Shown here piece by piece: positions 44,825 through 56,940 of a stretch of 64,000 nt of DNA. Below the pieces are notes generated by a model. That model saw only the letters and a program-made list of their open reading frames with translations. It did no database searches and had not been told where the DNA came from. Made by a program: the position numbers and the translations under genes. Location of the stretch: positions 178,805 to 242,804 of the forward strand of contig ML769458.1 in assembly GCA_009733575.1 (NCBI GenBank). Direction: 5' to 3'. Origin of the DNA: Gymnopus androsaceus JB14. Its lineage: Eukaryota > Basidiomycota > Agaricomycetes > Agaricales > Omphalotaceae. Each line of letters begins with the position of its first letter. The first letter of the stretch is position 1.

Positions 44825-45734
44825 TCATTCATCTGCATCAACAAGGCATGAGAGTTGTGGAGGTAGCTTGAAGTAATGAGTCAAACATTGGGATGGAAGA
44901 CCTAATACTTCATGCAAGATAGGGTCTGAGGGATTCGCAGCTGATGCTATATATTTGAATGAAGGAATGATAAGAGAAGCTGCCATGGTGGCATAAGTGC
45001 AGTGAACACAAAGATTAATTTCTTCATTGCAGCTGCAACCTTTTGAGTGTGCACCAATGGCACTGTTGTTGTCCAAATGCATCAAGAGGTGGACATTTGA
45101 AAAACCCAGTTGGACAAGAAATAGATTAGAAGTTCAAGTGCAACAGCTTCCAGCCAGCAAATTTCATGTCCCCCTGTCTGCCAATCTGGTGCAAGTTTAA
45201 AATTGTACCATCTCCCCTGGATAATGATTCCGATGCCGCAACTGGTGGAAGCATCTATGTAAATACCTAGATCCTCCAAAGGGCTGAGAGGATGTAATTG
45301 ATGAAATGCTAATGGGTCCAATAAACAGGTTTCCCACCAGATAAGTGTCTTTTTCACAGAGCAGGAAGCATGTCGATGCAATGAATGAATTGCTGTTGTA
45401 CTTGGCCATGAAGTTGGAAAGGGAAGGGAGATGAGAGGATCCTGCCAGGGTAAACAAAGCAGATATGGACCAATGAGCTGTGTATGATTTGGATATCTAG
45501 AAGTGTGAGCACATCATATGAGAGGATAGGCTGAAGGAGATTGGATACACGAGATAGGAATTTCCATCTCTTGGCCTCTGGTAGCAAGACTTGACATAGT
45601 GGAAGGTCCCAGAAAAATCCAATGAATATTACCCAGAAATCAAAACATACACCAGTTTTGGTTTCATGCTGATGAGTTAGACTTGTGCTAGGTATGAAAA
45701 CTGACCAAACAACAATCACCCCAATCAGATTCAA
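44825..45734 (-). pseudogene. RT C-terminal part and RNase H of the DIRS/Ngaro-like element
   Basis: From 45734: IGFFWDLPLCQVLLPEAKR, SLVHICFVYPGR, LIWWETCLL. RNase H follows: IYIDASTSCGIGIIIQGRW (first Asp), ICWLEAVALELLIY (Glu), HLDNNSAIGAHSKG (Asp), then SAANPSDP. The acidic catalytic residues are present, but the frame switches between 45400 and 45350 and again near 45085. Confidence 0.75.
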
Positions 45735-46983
45735 TCTGGAAGGTCTAACTTAATACAAGGAAGGAGGTTGTCAAAGGTTCCCTTGACTACTAATTGATTC
45801 ATAGAGAAAAGCACTTGACAGTGGCACAGGCAGTGCAAATGAACAAGGTTTGTATTTGGAGGAAGGTTGTGAAAAGCCAACTAATGTACAATGACGCATT
45901 GAACTAATTGAGGGGGAAAGCAAATACCAAAGCACAGGTCAAGTACACCAACTCAACAAACAACTTTGCATATCTGCGCAAACATTGAGGCATGGTTTGA
46001 GTATACCAACTCAACAAACAACTTCGCATATCCAAGGTGAAATACCCAAGCACAGGTCAAGTACGCCAACTCAACAAACGACTTAGCATGAATTGGGAGC
46101 CTTTACATCACCACGCAATTGAAACAGAATAAGTAAATAGGAAAAGATAAAATAATGTCCATATATGCATGTGTACTATGGTTTTGCCTTGATGCTTCTC
46201 TGCCTTGTTTGTTTGTCTTCCTCAATTGGGTTGACTTTTTGGGATTTTGGTCCAAATTGACTCAAGTCATTTGCCTTTTTACAGGACTCGCCAGTTCCTG
46301 TAGCAGAACAGCCCTTGGAAGTATTCTATGTTTTTCCTTGCCCTCTTAGTTCCACGCAGTCTCGAGTCTAGATGCATGGTAGCATATGGATCTCGGGAAA
46401 ACGCTAAGGCTTGGATAGAAATTCTCCTTGGTCCTTCCATGCTCAGGAAGTAGCTACAGCAAGTTGGTCATGTGGCCATGTTGGCTTGCCGCAACAATCT
46501 GCCTAGGTGCTTTCCAACAAGCATCAACTTTTGAGGGCACCAGTTAAGGTACTTCCCCATCTTCAGTCCACCTTGCTTTGTTTAATAAAATTGAGTGTCA
46601 TGAAGACTCCTCGGTGAGCTGATCACAGAAACGATGCCTCGGTTAAGACTTCGACCCCCTGGGTATATCCTTTGATGACCTAGCCTAGTATAGCTGGTAT
46701 GTGGGTTTTTTTATCTGCCTCGGTCAGCAACTTGTTATCCAACAAGCTTGCCTCGCTACACCATACCATGCATAGGACTTTGATTGAGGCGCATTCACAA
46801 AGTTAAATATGGTACCATTATGCATACCGTTATTCTGCAACCTCTTGGGTAGAATAGGTCCTTGGTGGATTTAACTATCAGCTTGGGCTCACTATAGTTC
46901 TCTTATTGACTGTGTTTTGTTACAAACACAACTTAGGATTATTAGTTCTGCACAGTTCTAGCCTTAGCCAAAAAATCAGCGTA
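45735..46983. other. Insertion splitting the DIRS-like RT
   Basis: No coding frame recognised. Three copies of a ~35-base word (CAAGTA.ACCAACTCAACAAAC with C.ACTT.GCATAT) occur near 45940, 46000 and 46060. RT homology stops at LGIPWH (46984) and resumes at 45734, so this piece was probably inserted later. No clear TIR or LTR ends found. Confidence 0.5.
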
Positions 46984-47365
46984 TCAATGCCATGGTATCC
47001 CAAGAATATTGATAGGTTGCATGCAACTTTCACAATTATAACAGTAGCAGAACCCCTTGTTGAGGTAATCACTGTTTACATCTGGGAAACGGAACGCACT
47101 CATATCATCTTCATACTTCACAGATGGTAAGTTTGGATGTGCATGACCCCAAATGTCAACAGTAGCATTTGTGATCTGGCCAGAGTTGCTACTGGCTGGA
47201 GCCAAGCCAAAAGGATGGTTGTGGTCAATGTTGAATTTGCCTGGTTCCATGGATACTACCAGATATGGCTTGTGTTCTGGAAGGACTGGACAAGTGCGAT
47301 GGAATACCTTGATATTGACTGCACAAGCCTGTGCTCCCTCTGGAGCTGAAGCAATCTAAGTAATG
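46984..47365 (-). pseudogene. Reverse transcriptase catalytic region of the DIRS/Ngaro-like element
   Basis: The minus strand reads ASAPEGAQACAVNIKVFHR, TCPVLPEHKPYLVVS, FNIDHNHPFGLAPASSNSG and VKYEDDMSAFRFP. YEDD is the RT metal-binding box (usual YxDD/FxDD). Upstream sequence to 47770 is decayed with several stops. Confidence 0.75.
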
Positions 47366-48456
47366 TTTCCTATCAGTACTAGTTTGAGGAGGCAACTTGG
47401 GTAAACAAGTGCAGGGAGGAGGAAACTCCAAAGAGTGCAGGTAGAGGAGGCACTGCATAATGCAGGCAGGGGAGGAATTGACCAAATTAAAAGGACTCAC
47501 CAAATTAGCCATGCATGATGCCATGTCAAAACAAGTTGGAAAATCTTCTTTTTTAATGAAGCTATTGACAGATCCTACTGCTTCTGTCCCTGTGGATAAG
47601 TTTCAGCATACCCTTTTCTGGGGTGGTATCCCCGGTCTGGTCCAATGTTGAGACAATCAAAGGGGAACAATAGAGTGGTTCCCATAGTATTTTCTCTGTC
47701 TCTAATTGTGAGAAAAAACCAGACATCTGACCGGCATCTATTTTGATTGTGATATAGTCATAAACCACATTGAGGTTGTCTCACGCCGAAAATGGACAAA
47801 TTTCTGCCGAGCAGAAAAGCGTGCTGATATGCAACTATTCAGTCAACCTTTCTGTACCGTAGATAAATTGAATGATATTTTACATTTAAACAACATTGAA
47901 AGCATGATTGAAAGATCTTAAATCAATACATTAATCGGGTGATAAGAAACGCTGGCTGATTTAAGTCGTATTGAAAGAAGTGAAAATAATACTGATTTAA
48001 ATTTTTTCAAGATAGAGGAAAGCTGAAATGAAAGTCTTCGTGTCAGTCAGCTATAATAACTAGTCGATACATTAAGTATCATTGTAATTGAAGTATTGAC
48101 CGATACATGATATTTCTACAACTCTTTCGGAGCCCCTGAAAAATGCAATGAATTTTGATAATTCAGTATAACTGACAGAACGCTACTGCGTCACGGCGGA
48201 GACGCAACCGTGTCTGCATCGGAGACACGACTGCCTCCTGCGTCAAACATCAAAGACCATGCATGAATCACGAGCACACCCAATCCAACGCGAAGCGATG
48301 GGTACCAATATAAGTCTTATTCAAGTGACATCGCTACATTACCTCTCGTCCTCCAGCGTCGATAGTTTTAGTACGTTTCGGACAATCAGAAAGTAATGAA
48401 GAGTAGAAAATATTAATTATTGACGGGACGTTCAAAAAATACATTACATGATCTAT

Positions 48457-50391
48457 TCATTGTCTAGAAAGATTGACCAGGACAGACCTTCCATAAGAGT
48501 AGTCGTAACGAGCAGCATGCAAGATGATATCATCGAGATTAATCACATCCTCCTTCTCTCCAAGTACTGAAGAATATGTTGTAGCAGAAAAATGAGGGTA
48601 TTTGAGAAAAGGATCATAGAGTGCCTTGGATAACTGTTGATATGGCCTCACATGAAGATGAACAGTGTCTCCTTTGCTTTCGATCCATTGAATTTGACCA
48701 GCGATAGGTGCATGATCTGTAATGGGTTGGTATATAATGCTAGCATTGCCTGTGTGGGTAGATGAACCAGAAAAATTGACGCCGTCGTGTTTAGCATAGG
48801 CACAACGTACACCCTTCATTGCAACAAATTCATTTGTTTGACTGGGGGCATTGGCTGGAACAAAGCACTTGTCAAACAGAACCTTGAGCTGTCGAACTGC
48901 CTCGGGACAAGCAGGACGACGAAGCCAGTGGCGAAGATTTGCCGTACAAGCCACAGACTTCATGATGGCAGATTCCATGGCACCTAAAAAGAAAAAATTA
49001 CTATTGGGATTGAGCTCAGGGCCGATCTGAGGTGACTTACCACCGATGTGATCATTCGTGTTGATTTTCTGCAAAGCGCCAATCAAGCGTTCAAATGGGA
49101 AACACCACCATGAAAGGACAGGTCCAAAGAGTTAAAAAAAGTTGTATATATGTCCAGCGGCATGAATATTTGGTCAAGGCCTACCCTCTTGAGTGTGTGG
49201 ATAAAGGGTTCGTAAATCCTTCACCCAAGTGTTGAGATAATCTTGAAAGGCATTGGCCCGCGAGATTGTCATCGTGTATCGACAGGCTATTATTGTTGCC
49301 TGAAAGAGGGCCATGGTATGATCAAGAGCCTTAAGCAAGAGACCAGATTCAGAGTCGTCGGCAGGAGGAGCACAACCATCCACATCACCCCAAAGAGTGA
49401 CAAGGGCAATTGGAAGGTAGACTGTGCTGAGTGTTTGCCATTCATCTGCTTTGATAGATCCCACCTTCGTGTCACCATAGTTCTGTGCTACCGAATTGAG
49501 CCATGACGGCCTAACAGTCTCTCAGATCACCTTCTGGATATGAGTAAGAGTTTCGGGAGTTCCTGTCGGGAATATGTATGCCTCGGAGCTGGGAGGTTGT
49601 TGCAATCTCTATTGGCCAAAGGTATAAGTTTTCCTGCTTCAAATACAGCGTACAGACTTACCCAGGTGAGTAACAAGGCAATGAGCTGATTCTTCTTCGT
49701 AGCAAGCTGACGGTGAGGAAACTTCACCTGATCAGGGTTTCTCTTACTTTTCTGCCGGGCACGTTCAACTGTAAAGGGTAGATATTGACTCGGGGATGGA
49801 GTCTAACTGTGTAGAGAGTCCTAGTGAATGAACAACAAACTGCAAGGCATCTTTGGTGCCTTGGTTATCAAGGCGCGTCCACATTTTATTCAAAGTCAAG
49901 GATTTTTCGCCTTCAAGTGCCAGACAAAGTGCTGATTGGATTTTAGTGACTGATGGTATATTTTTTTCTTTTAGCTGGAGGTTTGCAGGGGCAGTCTCGG
50001 GGTCATATGGGGTCCAGTCCCACTCATAAGCGTATTTGAGGCCATTGGCACTGAGTTTGGAAGCTGAGGCATCCAGTCAAAGAACATGGCGGCAGTGGTA
50101 GTGAACGATACCTTCCAGAATGCAGTGCATCGCGTCAATGACAAGCATCTTGGTAGGATCCCAATAATCAAGTAGCCATAAGGATGACCAGCAAACCCCA
50201 TATTCATTGAAGATTGCTTTTCGCTTGTCTAGAGTTTGAGCGTCCCTGTAGGCTGTTGACCATTGGCGAAGCTCTGTCACATCTCTGGGAATCCAACACT
50301 TATGATCCGTGTCAAAGATCTGGTGCGTTCCCTGCAGCTTGCAAATGGTACAGATGAAGTTTGACATGCACCTGTAGCTGCTAGCTGATGA
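48457..50391 (-). pseudogene. CACTA/Plavaka-like transposase, 3' half
   Basis: Minus strand from 50391: SNFICTICKLQGTHQIFDTD, a gap, GVCWSSLWLLDYWDPTKMLV, IDAMHCILEGIVHYHCRHVL (the conserved YWDPT.. D.MHN..LG..QHHCR block of this transposase family). Several broken stretches follow, then the DUF4218-like end matching copy 1. Stops and frame shifts are numerous: a TAA replaces a codon in the LLLFGPV block near 49131, and others lie in 49530-50200. Non-functional. Confidence 0.8.
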
Positions 50392-50521
50392 CATCAGGCT
50401 TGAGGAATTGCCCAAGGTCCGATGTCATCAGCAAGGGGAATTGCCCAAGGGCTTGAATATGGGCACGCCCACAATCCCTTGGGCAATTGCCCGACAGCCA
50501 AATCTCATGGGCAATTGCCCA
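50392..50521. repeat. Subterminal GGGCAATTGCCC repeats, left end
   Basis: Four occurrences of the word or its halves (GGAATTGCCCAAG, GGGCAATTGCCC) in 130 bases. Matching ones lie at 54110-54205 at the other end. Confidence 0.75.
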
Positions 50522-50671
50522 AGAGGCCCATTTGGTTCAGTTATCAGTGCTGATAACGATTGTGTTTAATCATATCAGTTACCGTCCTCCGGTGCTGAAA
50601 CGGATGGGCCAGATGGCTTGCGGATCTGGCCCGAGACAGCGCTTGATCCGAGTAAAAGGTTGGCAGCAACA

Positions 50672-50749
50672 GGGATTGAACCCTCGAGGCTTTCGACACT
50701 AATCTCGGGATCATACACAATCGAACAGGACGCACTAACAGCTTTACCA
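50672..50749 (-). other. tRNA-like Pol III promoter pair (A and B boxes)
   Basis: On the minus strand TGGTAAAGCTG (50749-50739) fits the A-box consensus exactly, and GGTTCAATCCC (50682-50672) fits the B box with one mismatch. The flanks do not form a tRNA acceptor stem, so this is a tRNA-derived remnant or SINE head, not a tRNA gene. Confidence 0.45.
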
Positions 50750-50969
50750 AATGGCGATACATGTCTTGCAGTTTAATTGCAGTTTGTCATCTACCTGGAA
50801 AGGGCAAATTATACATTATTGCAGGCAAATAAATAAAACAGTCAATGGCAGTCATGCAGTGATACCAACGTGAATAAAATCAAAGGATACTGAAATCGTG
50901 ATAGGAAAAAAAACAAGAAGAATGCGCAATTGGTCACGAAAAGATGCGCTTTGACGTTGGGAATACAGA

Positions 50970-53632
50970 TCATACTCCGAAAACATAGTAAACATCCTCC
51001 AGGGCGTCCCTCAGCTTCTCCTCGTGAACCTCTACTTCCTGCGCCTTTCGAATGTCTTTCCCCTTTGCACTGTCCTTGAGTCCACCTATTCCTTGCATCC
51101 ACCAAACCAGGGCCGCAATGATACTCACCGCTCCATTGGGACCGAAAATCAAAATATCATCCCAAACCCAGTTACCGTCCCGCACATAGCGAAGGTTAAA
51201 TGACCTTTGGTCCTCCTCCTCAGTGTCCGAATCTCCCTCTTCTTCCCTGTCCTCTGGCTGCATCGTTCGCCACCAGTAACTAAACCTAGTGGCGTGGTCA
51301 TCCAAATCGATCTTAGGGTCGAATTTCTTACGTCCTCGATGAATCCACATTCCTACTGCCACCGGACGGTCCTGCTTCGAAATGCCTGAACATCCTGCCT
51401 TCGGTTCATACCCTGCTCACTTCTAGATCAAGCCAAGCCCTGATTAATGCCTTCCAGCGCGAATCGTCTTGCCCCACCGTTGTGAACAACTCCAGCGCAC
51501 GTTTGATGTATTTGGGGGTGCCTGCGGGGTATACCGGGAATTGAGTATTGGTTGACTTCTTGCTGGTCCCTTTATCCCCCACATGTTCTCCACTTCCTTC
51601 TTGCCTCTTCGCTGTTCCCGCTCTCAAAGATCTCTGCTGTCCTCCAGATCCACCCTTTCCAGCACCCTTTCCTCTTGACCTCGGCGCGCGAGGTTCCTCA
51701 GCAGCGACACTTTTACCTTGGGTTCTCCGGAGACGCTTTGCGGGCACATCTGCCTGTCCACTGACCTCGCTCCGGCTTCTTCTTTTGTTACTGGACACAT
51801 CGACGTCCATGCCCACATCCCCAATAGAATCAACACCTTTTTTCTTGGACTCATCAACATCCATGCTGACATCCCTTGGAGAATTGATACCAGAACCAGT
51901 GCTATCGCCGGATAAATCACCTAGGCTCGTATCATCCATACGGTCCGATGCACTAGGAGATTGTTCGAATCGAGCCCTAGGTGGAGATGCAGCGAAAATA
52001 GATTCCGTCGGGTGAGTACTGGAAGAGACGGAATGAGATGGCACATGAGCAGATATTGTCATGGCTGTTGTGGCACTTTTGCGTGGAGGAGAAAGTCCAA
52101 AAAGACTATCCGATAGTCTGTCAGGATGAAAAGGAGTGGGTGAGCTGGTTCGAGTACAGGACTCTTCTCTCCAAGCGGTAGGCGTTGCTGAATTTGCTCC
52201 ACCATCAGGAAGAGAAGGTTCGGGCGAGCTAGTGTGCATAGAGGACTTTTCTCTTGGAGCGGTAGGCGTTCCGGAGTTCACTCCAGTACTTGGTCTAGGA
52301 ATTGGAGTGGGTTTGGGCCGAGAGGATGTGGTCACAAGTGGAGAGGATCATGGTGGAGCTGCGGGGGCCTCAGTAACCTGCGCATCTCGAGTCAAGGCAG
52401 ACTGCCTGGCCTTCCCCTTTGATTTCTCTGGCTCTTTCGTAGTGGACGACTGAACGGTTTCCTTCATCTTTGACTTGCCCTTCTTATCAGCAATTTTCCC
52501 CGCCGCCCCAACACTTGAACCTGGCGGAGCTTCACGAGACAGCTGAGAATTTGAGTTCGTAAAGCCCGAGGTCGCTCCTGGATTCCCCTTCAATGTATTA
52601 TTGTCACCTATAACCTGCGAAGAATTCTCGTTGTTGGATGCGGTTTGGCTATTGGCATGGACAGGCGAGATCTCGGGCACTGTTGGCGTTTCAAATCCGA
52701 GGATATCCAAATGGCATTGTGAGATATCGTCTGGGTCGTCTTCTCTGGTTGCAAGCTCCTCGACAGGCAAAGCCCAGGCTCGGCAATCCTCAGGAGCTGT
52801 GAAGTTGATCAGAGATGAATAAGAACATATAAAAACACGAAAATACTCACAGAAAACCTTCTGCAGAAAATTGGCAATTGTTGGCAAGACCTGTTCCTTC
52901 CATCCCGTCCGCTTGATTTTTGAGAAGGTCATCTCCGGGTGACCTGATACTGACCCACTGGATGCTCTAGACAACATATATGTTAAGAAATATCTAACGG
53001 GAGTATCAGTAGGCACTTACGATGTGACCATAGGCCTTCCACCCTGCACTGGTTGAGGTCCACCGGCCCATATTCCGCATGGCCAGCCCGTACATTGAGT
53101 AACGACGTCGCAGACAGATTGCATGAAATCTGGTAGATTATTGATACAACTGAGGTAAATGCTATATTAGCTGTGTATCATTCAAAGAATATAAAAAACC
53201 AACTTACGCTTGACGATCTTTGGGCGCGTCTGAGGGAGGCTGGTTGACGATCCGCTCATACTCCGCTTTTGCATCCTTAAGCTCGATAACTGCCTTTCTT
53301 TCCCACTCATTCTGCTCCTCAATCAGCAGTGCCTTGAATCCCGAAGTAACGACATTATTCCTGGTCGTTAGATCGTTTCTGTTGCGTTTGGGAGCAATCT
53401 CCTCCGAGCTGTGAACCTCCGTTGACTTTCCAGCAGCACCAGTCAACGACCTGCCCTTGGGTTTACTACTTGCTTTAGCCTGCATCTCTGTTCCATGTTG
53501 GGCAAGCAGTTCCGTGATGGTTGCGGGGTTAGCGCGAGCCCAGAGATTTGGACCTGTACTCTTCCTTGGGATGACCAATCCGCTACCATTGAGAAGTCGT
53601 GCTCGCATCTCAACCGCCTGAGTGACTTTCAT
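50970..53632 (-). CDS. Cargo gene of the nested TIR element, unknown function
   Basis: Exons with matching phases: 53632-53208, 53149-53021, then from about 52955 (SASSGSVSGHPEMTF..) to about 52853, from about 52798 through a long frame to about 51410, and a last exon from about 51380 to the stop at 50972-50970. The middle has CGIWAGGPQPVQGGRPMV, which agrees with a domain seen in genes carried by agaric transposons. The C-terminus has the W..LI..WLDLE, VGMWIHRGRKKFDPKID, FSYWWRTMQP and GPNGAVSIIAALVWW blocks of the same family. Long low-complexity Ser/Pro/Thr and KRxRRTQGK nuclear-localisation-like stretches lie between. TGA at 52350-52348 lies in frame inside the long exon. No enzymatic motif recognised; the start upstream of a poly-Ser tract is uncertain. 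Confidence 0.5.
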
Positions 53633-54218
53633 GATGCTCGGGGTTTCAGCTGCGCCAGACGAGGGAGAGGAGGAGGAGGAGGAGGAGGAGGAGGATGAAG
53701 GACAAGACTCGTTTGATGATGATGAGGGTGAAAACCTTGGCTGGGCGTAGTTTATGACCTTATATGTGGGACTGTATTGTATGGATGAACGAAAATGTCA
53801 TTTGTATGCCTTATTTGGCTGAAAAACTGTGCAATATGTTCTGGCTAAGTTACTGTATAATATCTAATGTCTTGGTAAAGTGGATTGACCGCCCCAGATT
53901 TGGTGCTAATATCCTCTCATTGATAGTTGTTCTTGGTTCGATCCCTGCTCTAATCCCTTGATATTGTTTTTACAGGATCCAGGCCGCCCGGATGGGTGGC
54001 CGGGCCCGGTATTCTCAATTTCGGCGGTTCAGTCCAGATTGTCCCAATTGGGAACTGATTACTCTCATCTATATCTACTCCCAGTAGATTAGATGCGTAA
54101 ATTGGGCTGTTGGGGAATTGCCCAAGCTATCAATCGAGGGGATTTAGCCTATAACTAGGTGCTTGGGCAATTCCCCTTGCTGATGACATCAGACTTTGGG
54201 CAATTCCCCAAGCTGATG

Positions 54219-56397
54219 TGATCCCTAGCTTACATGGCTGTGACATGGGCCCCTGAAAGCTGGCAACCTTGCAAGCAGCAGGGAGATCGTTGACAGAAAG
54301 CAGAAGACCGGCTTCGACGACAGCCCCTGACTTGGAGCAAGCAGTGGAAGAAACTTTGAGACCTGGCCGCCATGTCCTAACAAGCTGTTCAACAATTGGT
54401 CAGACGAAATGATCGAGTTCATTGGCAGACGGTTCATTTGGACCAGGAATGATACCACCGACGAACATGTTTTCCAGCAGGTATTGAATCAATGGATCGA
54501 GAGCCAAATTGGCACATGATATGACACCAATGGAGTTGTGAGCCCCACACTGAGTGATACCATTTGGATTGAAAAAGTCGACGTGCATGGAGAACGCCAG
54601 GCAAATTTTGTCACCGCAGTCCACAAACAGTTTGCCATCGGGTCCTTTGAAGTCCTTGATGAAGGCGGCCTCAAACACGTTCTCGACACTGGTTTCCGAT
54701 TCACCAGTTTCAATGGAGTGTAGAGCATCATCTGTGGCTTTGGTCGATTGATCGAGATAAGTTGGGTCGGAAAGGCAGCATGCAATGTAGTTGGGGAGGG
54801 AGTTGACAAGATAGGGCTTGATGGGCTGGACTGTACCATCGCGCCGACGTTTTAAGAGATTGGCACCACACTTGGAAATGCCATTCTCTCCAACAATATG
54901 TTGGCGCAGGATTCAGGATACTTGTAGAAATCCTTCTTCCCTGCCAAAGAATGCGCCTTGTTCGTGAAATTGCAAGCAGGGCAAGTAGCGTATAGGTCAA
55001 AGTGACCTGTCCACACCAAACTTCTTGAGAGCATCAATGAGGGAGCTGGGCATTTGGGATATGATCTCGTTTTGTGATGATGAAAACTCGTGTGAGAGAC
55101 TACTGTCTTCGGACCCCACAGTGGACATTCCAAGTTTGACGCACATCACTGCAATGCCAATAAGGAAGTTACATTGAACAATTGATAGACCTATTATCAT
55201 ATTGCATATGACACCGAGCAGTATCAGAACCTGGTTGATTTGGTCCATCCGCGTGAAATCTGTAGGAAACAAGTTTCCTAACGATGAATGAGCAATGACC
55301 GGCATACAGGAAAAGGAATCGGTGCTCACCCGCATCCACTTCGATTGGGCGATCAGCGCTCAGCGGGGCATATATCGCACAGATCTGAGCATGAAAGTTT
55401 CTCATGCGGTTGCATAGCTGATCTCGTCTGGTCTTTAAACTCTGGTCGTTCCCCTTGGACTCTGGTCTAAGACCCGTAGACACTCTCCGATAAGCATCTT
55501 TCGTGTTTCGGGATCTCATCTTTGTCTCAAGCTCTTCGATACGTGCCAGTCCCTCCAGGAGAAACTTGGTCGCTTCATCGAGCCTGACGCATTGCAAATC
55601 CACTGCAAGCGATGCGAAAGCACTGTCAAAAACCAGGGAATAATGTCGATCGAATGTCTGCTGAAGCCTATCAAGAGCATTAAGTTCTTCCTGCTCGATT
55701 TTACCGGCTTTAGGTGGAGTGGGTGACGGAGATCGTGATCTGGGCTTCGAATGGTTTGGCAAGGGACTACGACCAAACTGGCGACCTGGGCGGAAAGCCG
55801 GACTGCGAGGAAGCGTCTTCTTTGGCTTGGCAGCAGCTTCCAGTCCCTGCATGGCCGTGTTCACGTCCAAAGATTGGATCGAAGTAGGTAAGGTTGAGCT
55901 TTTGTGCTCGTAGAATTGAGCGGAGGAGGTGAAAAGTTTATCGTGAGTCGAGGTGTCCATCGGAGTTGCTGTCAATGTAGCAGCGGTGACGAGGGTTTCC
56001 AGCGATTCGGTCTCCGTCGAGAATGGCAAGGGACCTGTATTCCGTAAAGACAGGCGGGGAGCAGCAGAAGAACTCGGAGAGAATGCTCCAGGCATAGACT
56101 CGTGGTCTTCTAGATGTAAAGAAGACAGTTTGGCTGTGACCTGGGTGACCGATGGAATTCCAATAGTCTCTCCTATATCCAAGGAGGCCAATCCATCAGT
56201 CACATCGGAAAGGGAGGGCTGAGGAGGCTATCAATGGGAGTAGGCTATGAATATTGAATAAACTGACCTCGACAGAGTCATGGTCTTGAGGCCTCTGAAC
56301 AATGTTTTGATTAGAATGAGAACAAGACAGGTGAGTCCACACTTACCAGCTCTCCAGCATGCTTTGAATGCAATGCACTGAACAGGGAGGAGAACAT
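54219..56397 (-). pseudogene. CACTA/Plavaka-like transposase, 5' half
   Basis: Exons 56397-56347, 56294-56268, 56227-55330 and one from about 55260 are in phase and give MFSSLFSALHSKHAGEL, a Ser/Pro-rich domain, a coiled segment and MPSSLIDALKKFGVD. There the frame shifts by one base near 55015 and resumes as DLYATCPACNFTNKA (CxxC zinc-binding pair), YPESCAN, then AAFIKDFKGPDGKLF, CLAFSMHVDFFNPNG, NMFVGGIIPGPNEPS. This is the N-terminal half of basidiomycete CACTA-type transposases. It ends at the nested element at AACKVASFQGPM. Confidence 0.8.
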
Positions 56398-56435
56398 GGT
56401 GGTTTGGGGTGCATCCCAGGACACGCGCATTTAAA

Positions 56436-56940
56436 TCTTTCGAATACAAAAGAAACTCTTTTCAACAATAAGGACGTCTGAACGGCCCGGGTCACTACAA
56501 CCACTCTTTACAAAGGCGTTTCTTTGTCCGTTTTCGACAAGGCAGAGCAGTACTACTTTGTTCTGTTTTCAACTTACTTTGTCTGTTTTTGACAAGTCAA
56601 AGCGTACCATTTTGATTGACAGGTCAAAGCAAGAAATAGTTTAAGGTCATTGCGGACCTTGATAGCGTCCCTTACACACACTTGTAATAGTCCAACTCTT
56701 TCGAATACAAAAGAAACTCTTTTCAACAATAAGGACGTCTGAACGGCCCGGGTCACTACAACCACTCTTTACAAAGGCGTTTCTTTGTCCGTTTTCGACA
56801 AGGCACAGCAGTACTACTTTGTTCTGTTTTCGACAAGGCACAACAGTATTACTTTGTCCTGTTTTCGACAAGTCAAAGCGTACCATTTTTACGGACCTTG
56901 ATAGCGTCCCTTACACACACTTGTAATAGTCCAACGCTAT
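56436..56940. repeat. Two tandem ~250-bp repeats
   Basis: 56436-56696 and 56697 to about 56936 start with TCTTTCGAATACAAAAG and end with CACACTTGTAATAGTCCAAC. Inside each are short units GT(C/T)(C/T)GTTTTCGACAAG. They lie between the CACTA transposase start and the Spt5-like gene and may be subterminal repeats of the element. Confidence 0.85.

Larger units (their letters stand above)
43983..47770 (-). mobile_element. DIRS/Ngaro-like retrotransposon, decayed
   Basis: On the minus strand the order is reverse transcriptase (about 47360-46984), a second RT segment (45734-45400), RNase H (45381-44825) and tyrosine recombinase (44523-43983). This is the RT-RH-YR layout of DIRS/Ngaro elements, which integrate with a recombinase instead of a DDE integrase. 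Stops and shifts occur in every module. An unrelated ~1.25 kb stretch (45735-46983) splits the RT. Confidence 0.75.
50392..54218. mobile_element. 3.8-kb TIR element nested in the CACTA transposase
   Basis: Inverted ends: left CATCAGGCTTGAGGAATTGC from 50392; right, read in reverse complement from 54218, CATCAGCTTGGGGAATTGC. They stay alike for about 60 bases, including GATGTCATCAGCAAGGGG. The palindrome-like word TTGGGCAATTGCCCAA and its halves recur several times just inside both ends. Transposase homology stops at one border and resumes at the other. The target duplication is unclear (possibly TGA). Cargo: one multi-exon gene. Confidence 0.75.
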
